A stretch of DNA of 64,000 nucleotides from NCBI RefSeq assembly GCF_004153455.1, contig NZ_SDQE01000001.1, positions 682,001 to 746,000 of the forward strand. Direction: 5' to 3'. A program made the position numbers and the translations under genes. The notes beneath the pieces were generated by a model. That model saw only the letters and a list, made by a program, of their open reading frames with translations. It was not told the DNA's origin and made no database searches. Shown piece after piece: positions 18,541 to 28,002 of the stretch (positions within the stretch are counted from its first letter, which is position 1; each line of letters opens with the position of its first letter). Origin of the DNA: Allopusillimonas ginsengisoli (lineage in GTDB: Bacteria; Pseudomonadota; Gammaproteobacteria; Burkholderiales; Burkholderiaceae_B).

Positions 18541-19089
18541 ATGCCAAAAACAAAAGCATCCACATTCAAGACCAAATTGTATTGTCCGGCCAATCCCGGC
18601 GAGGATGGCCCATGGGCGTTTCTTGTCTTGCCCAAAACCGCCAGCGACACGCTGCCCAGACGCGGCAGAACGTCGGTAGAAGGAACCATCAACGGCCATC
18701 CCTTTCAAGCAACGCTTGAGCCAGATGGCCAGCTCAGCCACTGGCTGAAGGTCAGTCAGGCACTTCTGGAAGGCGCTGCCGCCTCGGTTGGGGACACCGT
18801 TGCGGTGCAAGTTTCCCCAGCCACGCCGGAACCAGAGCCCGCCATACCTGATGATCTGCAAAAAGCACTGGACAAGTCTGCGACGGCAAAGGCTACTTGG
18901 GACGGCACCACGACCATCGCGCGCCTTGACTGGATCCATTGGATTGAGTCCGCAAAACAGGCCAAAACCCGAAAACGCCGCGTTGAAAATGCGTGCGACA
19001 TGCTGTCTTCGGGCAAAAAGCGCGTATGCTGCTTTGACCCTTCCGGCTACTACGACAAGAGCCTGCGCGCGCCACAGGCGGGCAACTAA
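18541..19089 (+). CDS. YdeI/OmpD-associated family protein with DUF1905 domain
   Basis: A 182-residue cytosolic protein. The N-terminal half (TKLYCPANPGEDGPWAFLVL to GDTVAVQVSPA) is a DUF1905-type small barrel; the C-terminal half (IPDDLQKALDKSATAKATWD and WIESAKQAKTRKRRVENACD) is the YdeI/OmpD-associated helical domain. AAAGGT lies eight bases before the ATG at 18541, better than the alternative ATG at 18517. Relatives are linked to stress or bacteriocin protection, but biochemical function is unknown. It is a single gene. Confidence 0.82.
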   Translation: MPKTKASTFKTKLYCPANPGEDGPWAFLVLPKTASDTLPRRGRTSVEGTINGHPFQATLEPDGQLSHWLKVSQALLEGAAASVGDTVAVQVSPATPEPEPAIPDDLQKALDKSATAKATWDGTTTIARLDWIHWIESAKQAKTRKRRVENACDMLSSGKKRVCCFDPSGYYDKSLRAPQAGN

Positions 19090-19217
19090 ACGGTATCGAA
19101 TAGACCTTGGTCAAAATACCTGGCGATTCTGCTGAGGTTTCATATTTGAATTCCCCACGACGCAAACAGAGAGGATTTCATGTCCGTGTCAATGTGTCTT
19201 GACACGAGCCCTTGCTA

Positions 19218-19241
19218 TTGTGCGCCCATACGGGCGCACAA
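19218..19241. terminator. 10-bp GC-rich stem-loop between convergent genes
   Basis: ttgtgcgccc at 19218-19227 and gggcgcacaa at 19232-19241 pair perfectly around the loop atac. It stands between the convergent YdeI-like and OsmC genes, fitting a bidirectional terminator, though T-runs are absent. Confidence 0.5.
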
Positions 19242-19289
19242 GCACTGTGGCGCGCATACGGCGCACCGTCGGTTTCAAGAATGGGCCAG

Positions 19290-19847
19290 CTAAACCATCC
19301 GAGTGGTGATGCTAACCGGATTGGCGAGCGTGTCATGCAGTGGTGAATGAGATGGCAAGGAATCCACCAGTATTTTCAATGCTTCGGAATCAGTATTCTC
19401 ACTCTTGAGCCTCACATCCACGCGTATCCCTTGAGCTCCGTTGCGCACACTGGAATCAATGCCCAGGAAGCCGCTAAGGTCAACATCAAAATACAAATCC
19501 ATTTCGATCTCATCAAGCTGGATTCCCTTGGCTGCCGCCATCGAAGTGAGCGTAACGGTGTAGCAAGACGCAAGACTTTTCAGTGCATATTCCGCAGGAC
19601 TGACACCTAGATCAGTGCCCAGTAGTGGCACTGGCTCGTCGCTTATCAGCTTGAACTGGCCCCTGCGTGTATCATCAGCCACACCATTTTGAGTGATTGC
19701 CCCGGTTTCGCTTTCCAGGGCGACACCACCCGCCGATTTCCCATGCATGCAGAACGTCACTTTTGCCAAGCCACGGTTTTTCTTGACTGCATCAATCGTT
19801 TCGCTGACCTTATCGATGTCAAGATAGGGTTTCGAATTGTCTTTCAT
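19290..19847 (-). CDS. OsmC family protein
   Basis: A 185-residue protein. GVSPAEYALKSLASCYTVTL includes the Glu and the resolving Cys region typical of OsmC/Ohr proteins, and the N-terminal KVTFCMHGKSAGG precedes it. The longest frame begins with TTG; ATG at 19847, with GGGAT upstream, is preferred. OsmC proteins reduce hydroperoxides or bind other ligands. It is the last gene of a leftward operon beginning at 29016 and lies 166 bases after the unknown 423-residue gene, so it may act with that enzyme rather than in general stress. Confidence 0.82.
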   Translation of the reverse strand: MKDNSKPYLDIDKVSETIDAVKKNRGLAKVTFCMHGKSAGGVALESETGAITQNGVADDTRRGQFKLISDEPVPLLGTDLGVSPAEYALKSLASCYTVTLTSMAAAKGIQLDEIEMDLYFDVDLSGFLGIDSSVRNGAQGIRVDVRLKSENTDSEALKILVDSLPSHSPLHDTLANPVSITTRMV

Positions 19848-20013
19848 ATATATCCCAGTAAATTTCAAATGAGGAACAGGTCGTTGTCCGGTTTTCCGTT
19901 CGGCATATTGTTTTCAACGCGTTCCGCGGAATGAACAACGACAAACGGTCTTGGGTAAAACTGCAGCTGGGCTGCCCGAGCACCCAGCTTGAAGCTATGT
20001 ATATGTGGCCGGC

Positions 20014-21285
20014 TCAGGCTCCTTCGTGAAGCCGCGGCGCAGCGCCAAACGTTAAGCCGTGGCGAGACAGTTCGCGTGCCGTCTTATTCACCGATGCATG
20101 TTTGTCCATATAGCTCAGTTGATCGGTTGTGATATCTCCAGTCGCCACCAGTTCCTCCTTGCTGCGAAAATAATTAAAGGGAGCACTGGGTTGAGTGCGC
20201 TGGGCATCTACTTCAGGATCCGCGCCTTCATGTTTGGCAGCCATGTTTTTGATCTTGTCGGCAACCTCAATGAACTGATTCCGACGAAGATAAGGTTGCT
20301 TGACCATGCCCTTGTAGAAGTTGGTCAGATGATGCTCAATGCGAACCTGCTCCGTCATGCCAATCAATTCGCGTGCTTCCGAGAAGCCCAAGAGTGTTTC
20401 TGTATTGGTCGCGTTTGTGGGATTCATGCCCGACAAAGGCGTCTCCCCATTTGGACCCGCAAACATTTTGGCAATCATCAGCATGTATAAGAAAGACCAA
20501 GGATTGTCGGTGCCAGCAAAAACAGACACCTTCAATTTGATATCTATCCCAAGCCGCCCCAACCAGTATCCCAAGAGCATGGTCCCGGGATTGAACGTCA
20601 GAACCTCGCGCACCCCGTACTCGGTGTGATAGTGCAGAAATTCGTCAATCCATTTGAGCGGATAATCATTCGGCTCACCAGCACATGTGAAATAGCCAAG
20701 TAACGTGTCAGGCCCGTTTAGGTGAATATTGGCTCCATCTGTGCCACGGGTATTCAGGGTTTCCACATAGCTGGTGCCCATAATCTCCATGGCAGCCATC
20801 ATAGCCAGCAGATCACCTTGATCTGCAGCCGACTCCTCCATATCGCGAACGCGGATAAAGCGTCCAGGCATGATTTCTTCATGCTTGATTGCATGCTTTG
20901 CTTGATCAATCAGCCACGGGAAAAACTGGCAAGCACTGATTTCCATGATCACGCCGTTTCCACCGAACTGTGCTGGATGACTTTGCCCTTGAAGCGCGTT
21001 TGAACGGAAGTCATCAACGCTTACAAATGCGCGCTCGTCACGCATCTTCATTAACCAATCCAGATCATCGAAATAGGGAGATTTTTCGGATTTCAGGCGC
21101 TGCAAAATATTGGGAAGCTGCCGTGCTGCCCTCGCCTTTTCCTGGATCTGGGCCGGCGATCCATATTTTCCTACAACATCCAGGAAAGCAGTAACTAATG
21201 AATTGTTTGGATTCATCACCACACTGTTAATCGTGTCAGTAAAAGACGGATCCACAAGCAACTTCTGACGCAGGTCGTTAGACAT
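20014..21285 (-). CDS. Unrecognised 423-residue cytosolic protein in a TRAP/catabolic operon
   Basis: I do not recognise this family. It has no signal peptide or membrane segment. Notable stretches are GGNGVIMEISACQFFPWLID, RFIRVRDMEESAADQGDLLA, GTDGANIHLNGPD, GVREVLTFNPGTMLLGYWLG, VSVFAGTDNPWSF, LSGMNPTNATNTETLLGFSE and EHHLTNFYKGMVKQPYLRR. The mixture of charged motifs and glycine turns suggests a metabolic enzyme. It lies 57 bases downstream of the TRAP receptor, inside an operon encoding two dehydrogenases, an aldehyde dehydrogenase and a DapA-type lyase, so it likely acts on the imported acid or an intermediate. The gene ends with a normal stop and shows no sign of decay. Confidence 0.75.
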   Translation of the reverse strand: MSNDLRQKLLVDPSFTDTINSVVMNPNNSLVTAFLDVVGKYGSPAQIQEKARAARQLPNILQRLKSEKSPYFDDLDWLMKMRDERAFVSVDDFRSNALQGQSHPAQFGGNGVIMEISACQFFPWLIDQAKHAIKHEEIMPGRFIRVRDMEESAADQGDLLAMMAAMEIMGTSYVETLNTRGTDGANIHLNGPDTLLGYFTCAGEPNDYPLKWIDEFLHYHTEYGVREVLTFNPGTMLLGYWLGRLGIDIKLKVSVFAGTDNPWSFLYMLMIAKMFAGPNGETPLSGMNPTNATNTETLLGFSEARELIGMTEQVRIEHHLTNFYKGMVKQPYLRRNQFIEVADKIKNMAAKHEGADPEVDAQRTQPSAPFNYFRSKEELVATGDITTDQLSYMDKHASVNKTARELSRHGLTFGAAPRLHEGA

Positions 21286-21342
21286 AACTTTAATTTCCTA
21301 AATCATGCACAGTGATGTGCGCACCATAAAATTCGGGCTTTT

Positions 21343-22371
21343 TTAATCTCTTGCTGAAATACGGCCCACTTCTTCATAGACTTTTTTTACAAAGTCTTCA
21401 CCGATCTGTTTACTGTATTTACTGATCACTGGACTCATCTTTTCTTTCATTCGTTCCGTTTGCTCATCTGTAAAATAGTTGACCTTCAAGCCCTGTTTTT
21501 CCATTTCCAAAATCTGCTGTTTTTCAATGCTGTCAGCCAGCTCGCGCTGGAACTTGCCCGCCTCGGTCGCGGCACTCTGAATGATCTCCCGCTCTTCATC
21601 GGACATGCCATCCCAGAGTTTCTTGCTGCCCACCAGCATCATGGGGTTGAAAACGTGGTTCGTGATTGTGAGGTACTTCTGAACCTCATAGAACTTGGAC
21701 ATATGATCAGTGGCGATGGTGTTGTCCTGGCCATCCACGACTTTTGTTTCCAACGCTGTGTAAAGTTCAGCAAATGGCATCGCAACGGCATGCGTTCCCA
21801 GCGCTTGAAACATGTCCAGATAGATTGGATTCTGGATCACACGAACCTTCAATCCATTGAAGTCGTTGATGTCATTGATCGGCCGCACGTTGTTGGTGAA
21901 CTGCCGAAATCCATTTTCCCAATACTCCAATCCTACGAGCTTCCTTTTCTCGAACTCTTTGAGCATCTCGCGCCCGATCGATCCATCCAGCAGCGCATAG
22001 GCGATTTTCTTACTGGTTAGCAATCCGGGAAAATCCAGCACCTGAAGATGCGGAACGATGGATGTGAGGGGCGATGATGAAATCAAAAAGAAATCCTGAA
22101 GCCCTCCCTGGGTGGCGCCCACCTGCTGAACTTCATTGCCCAACTGAGCCGAGTTATAGATAGTGACCTTTATCTTTCCGTCTGATTTTTCTTTGATGAT
22201 CTCGGCAAACTTGTACGCTCCTTGGCCGTATGTCGACTCCCCGGTAGAAAAATGGCCAAACTTGAGATTACGTTCTTTGATTTGAGCCATTGCCGCAGGT
22301 GCGTGCAATAACATCGCCAAGCTCAACCCGGCGGCTATGGTGGTCAATGGCTTTATCCTCATGAATTTCAT
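21343..22371 (-). CDS. dctP: TRAP transporter solute-binding protein, DctP type
   Basis: A 342-residue periplasmic receptor. Signal peptide (LTTIAAGLSLAMLLHAPAAMA) followed by FGHFSTGESTYGQGAYKFAE; FNGLKVRVIQNPIYLDMF carries the conserved substrate arginine and ELYTALETKVVDGQDNTIAT the hinge motif of C4-dicarboxylate receptors. AGGAGAAGACA precedes the ATG at 22371. It follows the membrane subunits, a reversed order (Q-M-P) relative to the first TRAP set. Confidence 0.93.
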   Translation of the reverse strand: MKFMRIKPLTTIAAGLSLAMLLHAPAAMAQIKERNLKFGHFSTGESTYGQGAYKFAEIIKEKSDGKIKVTIYNSAQLGNEVQQVGATQGGLQDFFLISSSPLTSIVPHLQVLDFPGLLTSKKIAYALLDGSIGREMLKEFEKRKLVGLEYWENGFRQFTNNVRPINDINDFNGLKVRVIQNPIYLDMFQALGTHAVAMPFAELYTALETKVVDGQDNTIATDHMSKFYEVQKYLTITNHVFNPMMLVGSKKLWDGMSDEEREIIQSAATEAGKFQRELADSIEKQQILEMEKQGLKVNYFTDEQTERMKEKMSPVISKYSKQIGEDFVKKVYEEVGRISARD

Positions 22372-22413
22372 TGTCTTCTCCTGATTATTGATTTAGTAAG
22401 TAAACGGGCTGGC

Positions 22414-23691
22414 TCAATACAGCCATTCCAAGGGGGTAAGTACAAGCTCTGGAAAGAGCACAAGAAGAACTACCACAAAGACTTCTGCTAGGAGGAAAGG
22501 TCCGACGCCGCGAACTACTTTTTCAAAGCGGAGTTTGGAAACACTTGCCACTACATTGATTACGTTTCCAACCGGAGGGGTCAATAGGCCGATTGCCACG
22601 CACATGATGAATAAAACGCCGAAGTAAACGGTGTCTATTCCAGCGGCCTTGGCAACAGGCACCATGATGGGTGTCAGAATCAATACCATGGGAGTGAAAT
22701 CCAGGGCCGTGCCGACGACGATCGTAATTGCCATCATCAGCGCCATAAGCACCATCGGCTGATCGGAAATCGTGCCCAGCAGAGAGCCCAATTGCGCTGG
22801 AAGATTGGCGATGGTGATCATCCAGGCGGACACAAAAGCCGCCCCAACGATGAACATAACAACCGCGGTGGTACGCGATGCGGACACCAGACACATATAG
22901 ACGGATTTCAGTGTCAGCTCTTTATAGATGTAGGCGCCGACAAACAGCGCGTAGGCAACGGCAACCACTGCCGATTCGGTGGGGGTAAATATGCCGAATC
23001 GCAATCCGCCGACAATGATGACAGGCATCATCAGCGCCCAGAACCCTGTACCCAAAGCGCGCCAAACTTCCTTGGCGCTCGCACGCGATGAGACATGGAG
23101 TTTCGTGTCACGATTGAGCCACCACCACATCGCCGCCAGAACTGTGCCCATCAAGAGACCGGGAACGATGCCTGCGATAAACAGCTTTGTTATGGAGACA
23201 TTTGCCACCACCCCATACATGATCAGCCCAATCGATGGGGGAATGATGGGAGCTATAATTCCTCCCGCCGCTACCAGCCCGGCAGAACGCCCCTCTTCGT
23301 AACCCGCGGATTTCATCATGGGTAATAAGAGAGCCGCCATCGCCGCGCTATCGGCAATAGCTGAACCGGACAAGCTTGCCATCAGAACCGACGCAACGAT
23401 TACCACATACCCAAGACCCCCACGCAAGTGTCCGACCAGAACGATTGCCATAGAAACTATCCGTTTCGAGAGCCCACCCACGTTCATCAGCTCACCGGCC
23501 AGGATAAAAAACGGAACGGCAAGAAAGATAAAATTATCAACACCATTCACCATATTGCTGGCGACAATTTGCGCGTCGAAATTGTCCAACTGCAGCATTA
23601 ACGCAGCGCCGCTTATCATCAGAGCCAATGCGACCGGTGCTCCCACTGCCAGCGCACCCAGCAAGGTAAGCAGGAAAATAAGTATGCTCAT
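22414..23691 (-). CDS. dctM: TRAP transporter large permease, DctM type
   Basis: A 425-residue polytopic permease. SGSAIADSAAMAALLLPMMK, GGIIAPIIPPSIGLIMYGVV and FGIFTPTESAVVAVAYALFV are DctM signatures. Starts three bases after the DctQ stop and ends 42 bases before the receptor gene. Together with its neighbours it forms a sodium-dependent importer for an organic acid. Confidence 0.93.
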   Translation of the reverse strand: MSILIFLLTLLGALAVGAPVALALMISGAALMLQLDNFDAQIVASNMVNGVDNFIFLAVPFFILAGELMNVGGLSKRIVSMAIVLVGHLRGGLGYVVIVASVLMASLSGSAIADSAAMAALLLPMMKSAGYEEGRSAGLVAAGGIIAPIIPPSIGLIMYGVVANVSITKLFIAGIVPGLLMGTVLAAMWWWLNRDTKLHVSSRASAKEVWRALGTGFWALMMPVIIVGGLRFGIFTPTESAVVAVAYALFVGAYIYKELTLKSVYMCLVSASRTTAVVMFIVGAAFVSAWMITIANLPAQLGSLLGTISDQPMVLMALMMAITIVVGTALDFTPMVLILTPIMVPVAKAAGIDTVYFGVLFIMCVAIGLLTPPVGNVINVVASVSKLRFEKVVRGVGPFLLAEVFVVVLLVLFPELVLTPLEWLY

Positions 23692-23694
23692 GAT

Positions 23695-24288
23695 TCATTT
23701 CCCCTTTTGACCGTGACGGTCATCATCCGGCAGGGGAACGCGTCCGAGTGTTTTAATACTTGCAGTTATCGCTGCAATTTCTCTCTCGTCCTCCGATGCG
23801 GCGCATGTCAGAAAACGGGAGTCTCCTTTCGCAAGGCGAACAATATCCCTCAGCACACAAAGCAGCCCTCCCACGCCAGCGAATAATCCAGCCGCATAGT
23901 TCCAGGCCAGGGGATAGGGCAAAGCACCCATTGCGACAACGCCATCGTTCGCGATGATCTGCTGCCAGCTACCCCATGCCAAAAGGCCCAACGCGCCCCC
24001 CATCAGCAGACGCCCCAGGAAACCCACCGAAAGCCGCGATTTCGGTGAAAGTTTTTGCAGGAGCATATCGACCCCTAAATGGCCACCCGATATCATGACC
24101 ACCACTGCACCGATGAAAGACAGCCATATGAAGCTGAGCCGCGCGATTTCTTCTGTGCCACTGACGCCAGAATGGAACGCGTAGCGCATGACTACGTTCA
24201 TGAACACGAGAATCGCCATCTCGGCCATTAACATGGCCATGATGAATTCCATGAACTTGACACTCTTGTTTTTTATTTTTGTATTCAT
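23695..24288 (-). CDS. dctQ: TRAP transporter small permease, DctQ type
   Basis: A 197-residue four-helix membrane protein with MLMAEMAILVFMNVVMRYAF and EEIARLSFIWLSFIGAVVVM, typical DctQ features. It has a charged cytoplasmic C-terminal tail (RFLTCAASEDEREIAAITAS onward) longer than usual. It is the first transport gene after the DapA-type lyase, 30 bases downstream of it. Confidence 0.9.
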   Translation of the reverse strand: MNTKIKNKSVKFMEFIMAMLMAEMAILVFMNVVMRYAFHSGVSGTEEIARLSFIWLSFIGAVVVMISGGHLGVDMLLQKLSPKSRLSVGFLGRLLMGGALGLLAWGSWQQIIANDGVVAMGALPYPLAWNYAAGLFAGVGGLLCVLRDIVRLAKGDSRFLTCAASEDEREIAAITASIKTLGRVPLPDDDRHGQKGK

Positions 24289-24318
24289 TGTTGTTGTCTC
24301 CAGTGAAGTGCAGGGTTC

Positions 24319-25203
24319 CTATCCAATCTCTTCCAGCAACTGCACCAAGCGGGGCTCATAGATCTCCGAAAGCGGGACAAGAGGCAAACGCAGCATGTTT
24401 TTCAGTTTTCCGTGGCGTGCCAGAATCCACTTGAGCGGAGCTGGGTTAGGCTCGACGAATAGTGCTCGGTGCATCTCTTGCAGTTTCGCATTCCAATCAC
24501 GTGCAGACTGCATGCTCCCACGGCACGCATCGGCCATCATCAAGTGCATAATTCTCGGAAATGCGTTGGCGGTGACAGAGATGACGCCATCCCCTCCCAG
24601 CATGGTCAACGCCAACGCGGTTTCGTCGTCCCCACTGAAAACCTGGAAGCCAGATGGACGGCGGCAAAGCAAATCGAACCCACGGCCCATATCACCCGTT
24701 GCATCTTTGATGCCGATGATGTTGGGAGTTTCCGCGAGTGCAAGCACCGTATCATTGGCGATGTCAGCAACCGTCCTTCCGGGAACGTTATACAAGATCA
24801 TAGGCAGTTCACATGCTTCCGCCACTGCCTGAAAATGCGCAATAATGCCGTTCTGCCCGGGCTTGTTGTAGTAAGGAACCACGGACAAATGTGCTTGCGC
24901 ACCGGCCTTTTGCGCCAAGCGGGCAAGTTCGACGGCTTCAGCGGTTGAATTAGCTCCTGTGCCAGCAATGACGGGCAGTCGCCCGTTCAGATGTCGGCAT
25001 GCGGTTTTAACCAAATCAAACTGCTCTTCGATACCGAGCGTCGACGCTTCGCCTGTGGTTCCCGCCACCACAACAGCGTCGGATCCTTCCGAGACATGCC
25101 AGTCCAGCAATGCCTGAAACGTGGTGACATCAACGCTGCCATCCTCATGCATGGGCGTTACAAGAGCGGGTATGCTTCCTCTGAATACTGGACGCGGATT
25201 CAT
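24319..25203 (-). CDS. DapA/N-acetylneuraminate lyase family class I aldolase
   Basis: A 294-residue TIM-barrel protein, the usual length for DapA. VAGTTGEASTLGIEEQ is the pyruvate-binding loop, MILYNVPGRTVADI carries the catalytic Tyr and NIIGIKDATGDMGR the Schiff-base Lys. The frame extends upstream, but ATG at 25203 has AAGGAA nine bases before it and matches the family start. Because it sits in a catabolic TRAP operon, it is more likely a pyruvate-dependent lyase or dehydratase than the lysine-pathway synthase. Confidence 0.88.
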   Translation of the reverse strand: MNPRPVFRGSIPALVTPMHEDGSVDVTTFQALLDWHVSEGSDAVVVAGTTGEASTLGIEEQFDLVKTACRHLNGRLPVIAGTGANSTAEAVELARLAQKAGAQAHLSVVPYYNKPGQNGIIAHFQAVAEACELPMILYNVPGRTVADIANDTVLALAETPNIIGIKDATGDMGRGFDLLCRRPSGFQVFSGDDETALALTMLGGDGVISVTANAFPRIMHLMMADACRGSMQSARDWNAKLQEMHRALFVEPNPAPLKWILARHGKLKNMLRLPLVPLSEIYEPRLVQLLEEIG

Positions 25204-25277
25204 GCTGAATATTTCCTTCGACTGATCAACAGACGCCCCTGAGCCGATGCATACAATGAATGGCCAGGAGCGGCGAG

Positions 25278-26747
25278 TTAGCAAGCCCAACTGGTTGCGA
25301 TGTACTTCGGCTCCATGAATTCAAGCATGCCGTGTTGCGCGCCTTCACGCCCCAGGCCACTTTGCTTGACGCCGCCAAACGGTGCTGCAGGGTCAGACAC
25401 CAGCCCCCTGTTCAACGCCACCATCCCTGCCTCCAGGGCCGCGGAGATACGCAATCCACGTCCAGTGTCCTTGGTATACAGGTAGGCAACCAATCCGTAT
25501 TCCGTATCATTTGCCAGCCTGATTGCTTCTTCTTCGGTCTCAAACACATAGATGGGCGCCACTGGCCCGAAGATCTCCTCTCGGAACATCTTCGCAGTCA
25601 AGGGAACGTTGTCCAGTACCGTTGGCGGGTAATAGAAGCCTTTCTCATCCGTCGCCGCTCCACCGCAGAGAACCCTCGCACCGACTGCTTTTGCATCATC
25701 TACCAGCTCTTGAATTTTCTTGACTGCCTCGTTGTTGATCATCGCCCCGCAATCGGTGTCTTCATTGACGCCGGGACCGACCTTGAGTCTAGACATCGCC
25801 GATACAAGCCGTTCGGTGAACGCCTCAGCCACGGAACGATGAACAAGAAACCTATTTGCAGCTGTACATGCTTCGCCACCATTACGCATTTTGGCAACCA
25901 TAGCGCCCTCAACGGCTGAATCCAGGTCAGCATCTTCAAATACAAGAAAGGGAGCATTGCCACCCAGTTCCATTGAGCTATTTATTACTTGCCCGGCTGC
26001 CTCACGCAGCAAGGTGCGCCCAACTTCGGTCGACCCGGTAAATGAAAGCTTTCTCACGCGAGAATCGTTCAGGATGGCGTTGACCACTGAACCCGTGGTG
26101 GAGGTGGTGATGACATTCACAACGCCCGGAGGCACACCCGCCTCAAGCATAATTCTGACGATCGCATAAGCTGTTAGTGGCGTCGCCGTAGCGGGTTTCA
26201 GGACGCATGTGCAGCCTGCTGCCAATGCCGGCGCAATCTTTCTTGTTGCCATTGCCGCGGGAAAGTTCCAGGGCGTTATAAGCAGCGATACGCCAATGGG
26301 CTGATACTGGACCAGTATATGGTTATTGCCCGACGGGGCCATCCCGATATCGCCCCTGGCGCGCACGCCTTCTTCTGAAAACCATCTGAAAAACTCGGCG
26401 GCATAAGCAACTTCGCCGCGAGCATCCTTGATAGCTTTGCCATTTTCCAAGGAGATAATATTCGCCAGCTCATTTGCGTCTCGAGTAATTAGCTCGAAAC
26501 ATCTGCGCAGAATTTCACACCGATCCCGCGCAGATGTCGCTGCCCAGCCGTGACCTGCGGTGTAAGCGGCATCCACTGCCAGCATTGCATCTGAGACGTC
26601 GGCGTCAGACACCGATCCGATCGTACCTCCGGTGGCGGGATCCTCAACCATGATCCGCTCTTTGCGAGAACCTTCACGCCATTCCTCGCCAATCAACAGA
26701 TTGGGGTTCATATCAACGTCAGTATTTTTGTTAGCTTGAATCAGCAT
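25278..26747 (-). CDS. NAD(P)-dependent aldehyde dehydrogenase (succinate-semialdehyde dehydrogenase-like)
   Basis: A 489-residue aldehyde dehydrogenase. PIGVSLLITPWNFPAAMATR, KLSFTGSTEVGRTLLREAA (coenzyme loop), SMELGGNAPFLVFEDADLD (catalytic Glu) and NGGEACTAANRF (catalytic Cys) are all present. The length and GLVAYLYTKD segment fit GabD-like enzymes. ATG at 26747 overlaps the upstream gene by seven bases and has AGGGA suitably placed; an alternative ATG lies 12 codons later. It would oxidise a semialdehyde, possibly a product of the neighbouring alcohol dehydrogenase and lyase. Confidence 0.92.
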   Translation of the reverse strand: MLIQANKNTDVDMNPNLLIGEEWREGSRKERIMVEDPATGGTIGSVSDADVSDAMLAVDAAYTAGHGWAATSARDRCEILRRCFELITRDANELANIISLENGKAIKDARGEVAYAAEFFRWFSEEGVRARGDIGMAPSGNNHILVQYQPIGVSLLITPWNFPAAMATRKIAPALAAGCTCVLKPATATPLTAYAIVRIMLEAGVPPGVVNVITTSTTGSVVNAILNDSRVRKLSFTGSTEVGRTLLREAAGQVINSSMELGGNAPFLVFEDADLDSAVEGAMVAKMRNGGEACTAANRFLVHRSVAEAFTERLVSAMSRLKVGPGVNEDTDCGAMINNEAVKKIQELVDDAKAVGARVLCGGAATDEKGFYYPPTVLDNVPLTAKMFREEIFGPVAPIYVFETEEEAIRLANDTEYGLVAYLYTKDTGRGLRISAALEAGMVALNRGLVSDPAAPFGGVKQSGLGREGAQHGMLEFMEPKYIATSWAC

Positions 26748-27961
26748 GCTTGTTTCCCTTGCATTGCCGCGTCGAGGATAGAAAGAACACCCTCCGCGTC
26801 GAGTTTTCTTGGATTGTTTTCAATGAGCCGTGTGGCCGCCATCGACTGCTCCGCGATCGCGCCGAGATCTTCGGGCTTTACCCCCAGATCCTTCAAACTG
26901 GCCGGTATTCCGATTTGCTTGAGCAGTTCGCGCACCGCATCAATCATCTTCTGCGCGGCTTCTCGCGGTCCGCCATCAGCGGTGATCCCCATGACGCTGG
27001 CAATCTCGGCGTATACGTCCACTGACGCTTCCAGGTTGAAGTCCATGGTGTACGGCAAGAGCACGCCGATACCGATCCCGTGCGAAGTATGGGTCAGCGC
27101 GCCCACGGGGTACTGGATCGCGTGAGCAGCACATGTACCCGCAGTGCTGAAAGCCATTCCTGCGTAGGTTGAGCCCAACATCATGGCGCTGCGCGCGGCC
27201 AGATCCGAACCCTGCTCAACGGCCACGACAAGATTCTCGGTAATCAACTTGATGGCTTGCAGAGCATAGTGATCACTTAAAGTATTCTTGCCGACGAATA
27301 CGCGCTCCATTGCCATGCAGGGATCACGTGGACGCCTGATTGCAGAAATTGCCTCGATCGCGTGAGACAGGGCGTCTGTGCCTGTGATTGCCGTAAGTTC
27401 CTTCGGACAGCTTAACGTCAACTCTGGGTCGCAGATCGCCACATGCGGAATCAATTCAGGGCTGGATATTCCCACCTTGACTGCACGCTCAGGATCCGCA
27501 AGCACGGCGACAGGCGTTACCTCAGACCCTGTACCTGATGTTGTCGGGATGGCAATCACGGGTCTTATCGGCCCCGGAACCTTGAACTCACCATAGTATT
27601 GAGATGCGGGCTCCGGATAGGTCATCAATAAACTCACGACCTTTGCCAAGTCCATACAGCTCCCTCCCCCAACGCCGATAAACATCTCAGCATCGAATTC
27701 GCGAAAGCGCGCCACGCAGTCCCTAACGCCTTCAAGCGGAAGCTCCGCACCGGTCCCGTCAAAAACTTCAGCTGTAACACCGTTTGCCGCCAGATCGGCC
27801 ACCATGTCGTCAATGAGCGGCAATTGGCTCAGTCGGCTATCTGTACAGATAAGCGCGCGACGCCCCAACGATGCCGCGACTCGCCCCAGAACAGCCCTCT
27901 GCCCCGCGCCAAAAATTACCCGACCTGGGATACGCGTTACTCCATATTCATACTTCGTCAT
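26741..27961 (-). CDS. Iron-containing (group III) alcohol dehydrogenase
   Basis: A 406-residue Fe-ADH. GVGGGSCMDLAKVVSLL binds the nucleotide, PTTSGTGSEVTPVAVLAD is the family signature, and metal ligands appear in TGTDALSHAIEA and GALTHTSHGIGIG. The open frame begins with GTG at 27967, but ATG at 27961 with GAGGT eight bases before is preferred. Fe-ADHs of this type act on short diols, lactaldehyde, 4-hydroxybutyrate or maleylacetate. Its coupling with the aldehyde dehydrogenase suggests alcohol-to-acid oxidation. Confidence 0.92.
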   Translation of the reverse strand: MTKYEYGVTRIPGRVIFGAGQRAVLGRVAASLGRRALICTDSRLSQLPLIDDMVADLAANGVTAEVFDGTGAELPLEGVRDCVARFREFDAEMFIGVGGGSCMDLAKVVSLLMTYPEPASQYYGEFKVPGPIRPVIAIPTTSGTGSEVTPVAVLADPERAVKVGISSPELIPHVAICDPELTLSCPKELTAITGTDALSHAIEAISAIRRPRDPCMAMERVFVGKNTLSDHYALQAIKLITENLVVAVEQGSDLAARSAMMLGSTYAGMAFSTAGTCAAHAIQYPVGALTHTSHGIGIGVLLPYTMDFNLEASVDVYAEIASVMGITADGGPREAAQKMIDAVRELLKQIGIPASLKDLGVKPEDLGAIAEQSMAATRLIENNPRKLDAEGVLSILDAAMQGKQAC

Positions 27962-28002
27962 TGCCACACCTCAGACATAGTGTTCATCTTTAACCAAACG
28001 CG

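Noticed and set aside
24319-25290. Genuine dapA for lysine synthesis
   Set aside because: It lies within a TRAP-dehydrogenase operon controlled by a GntR regulator, so a catabolic role is more likely, though the fold is the same.
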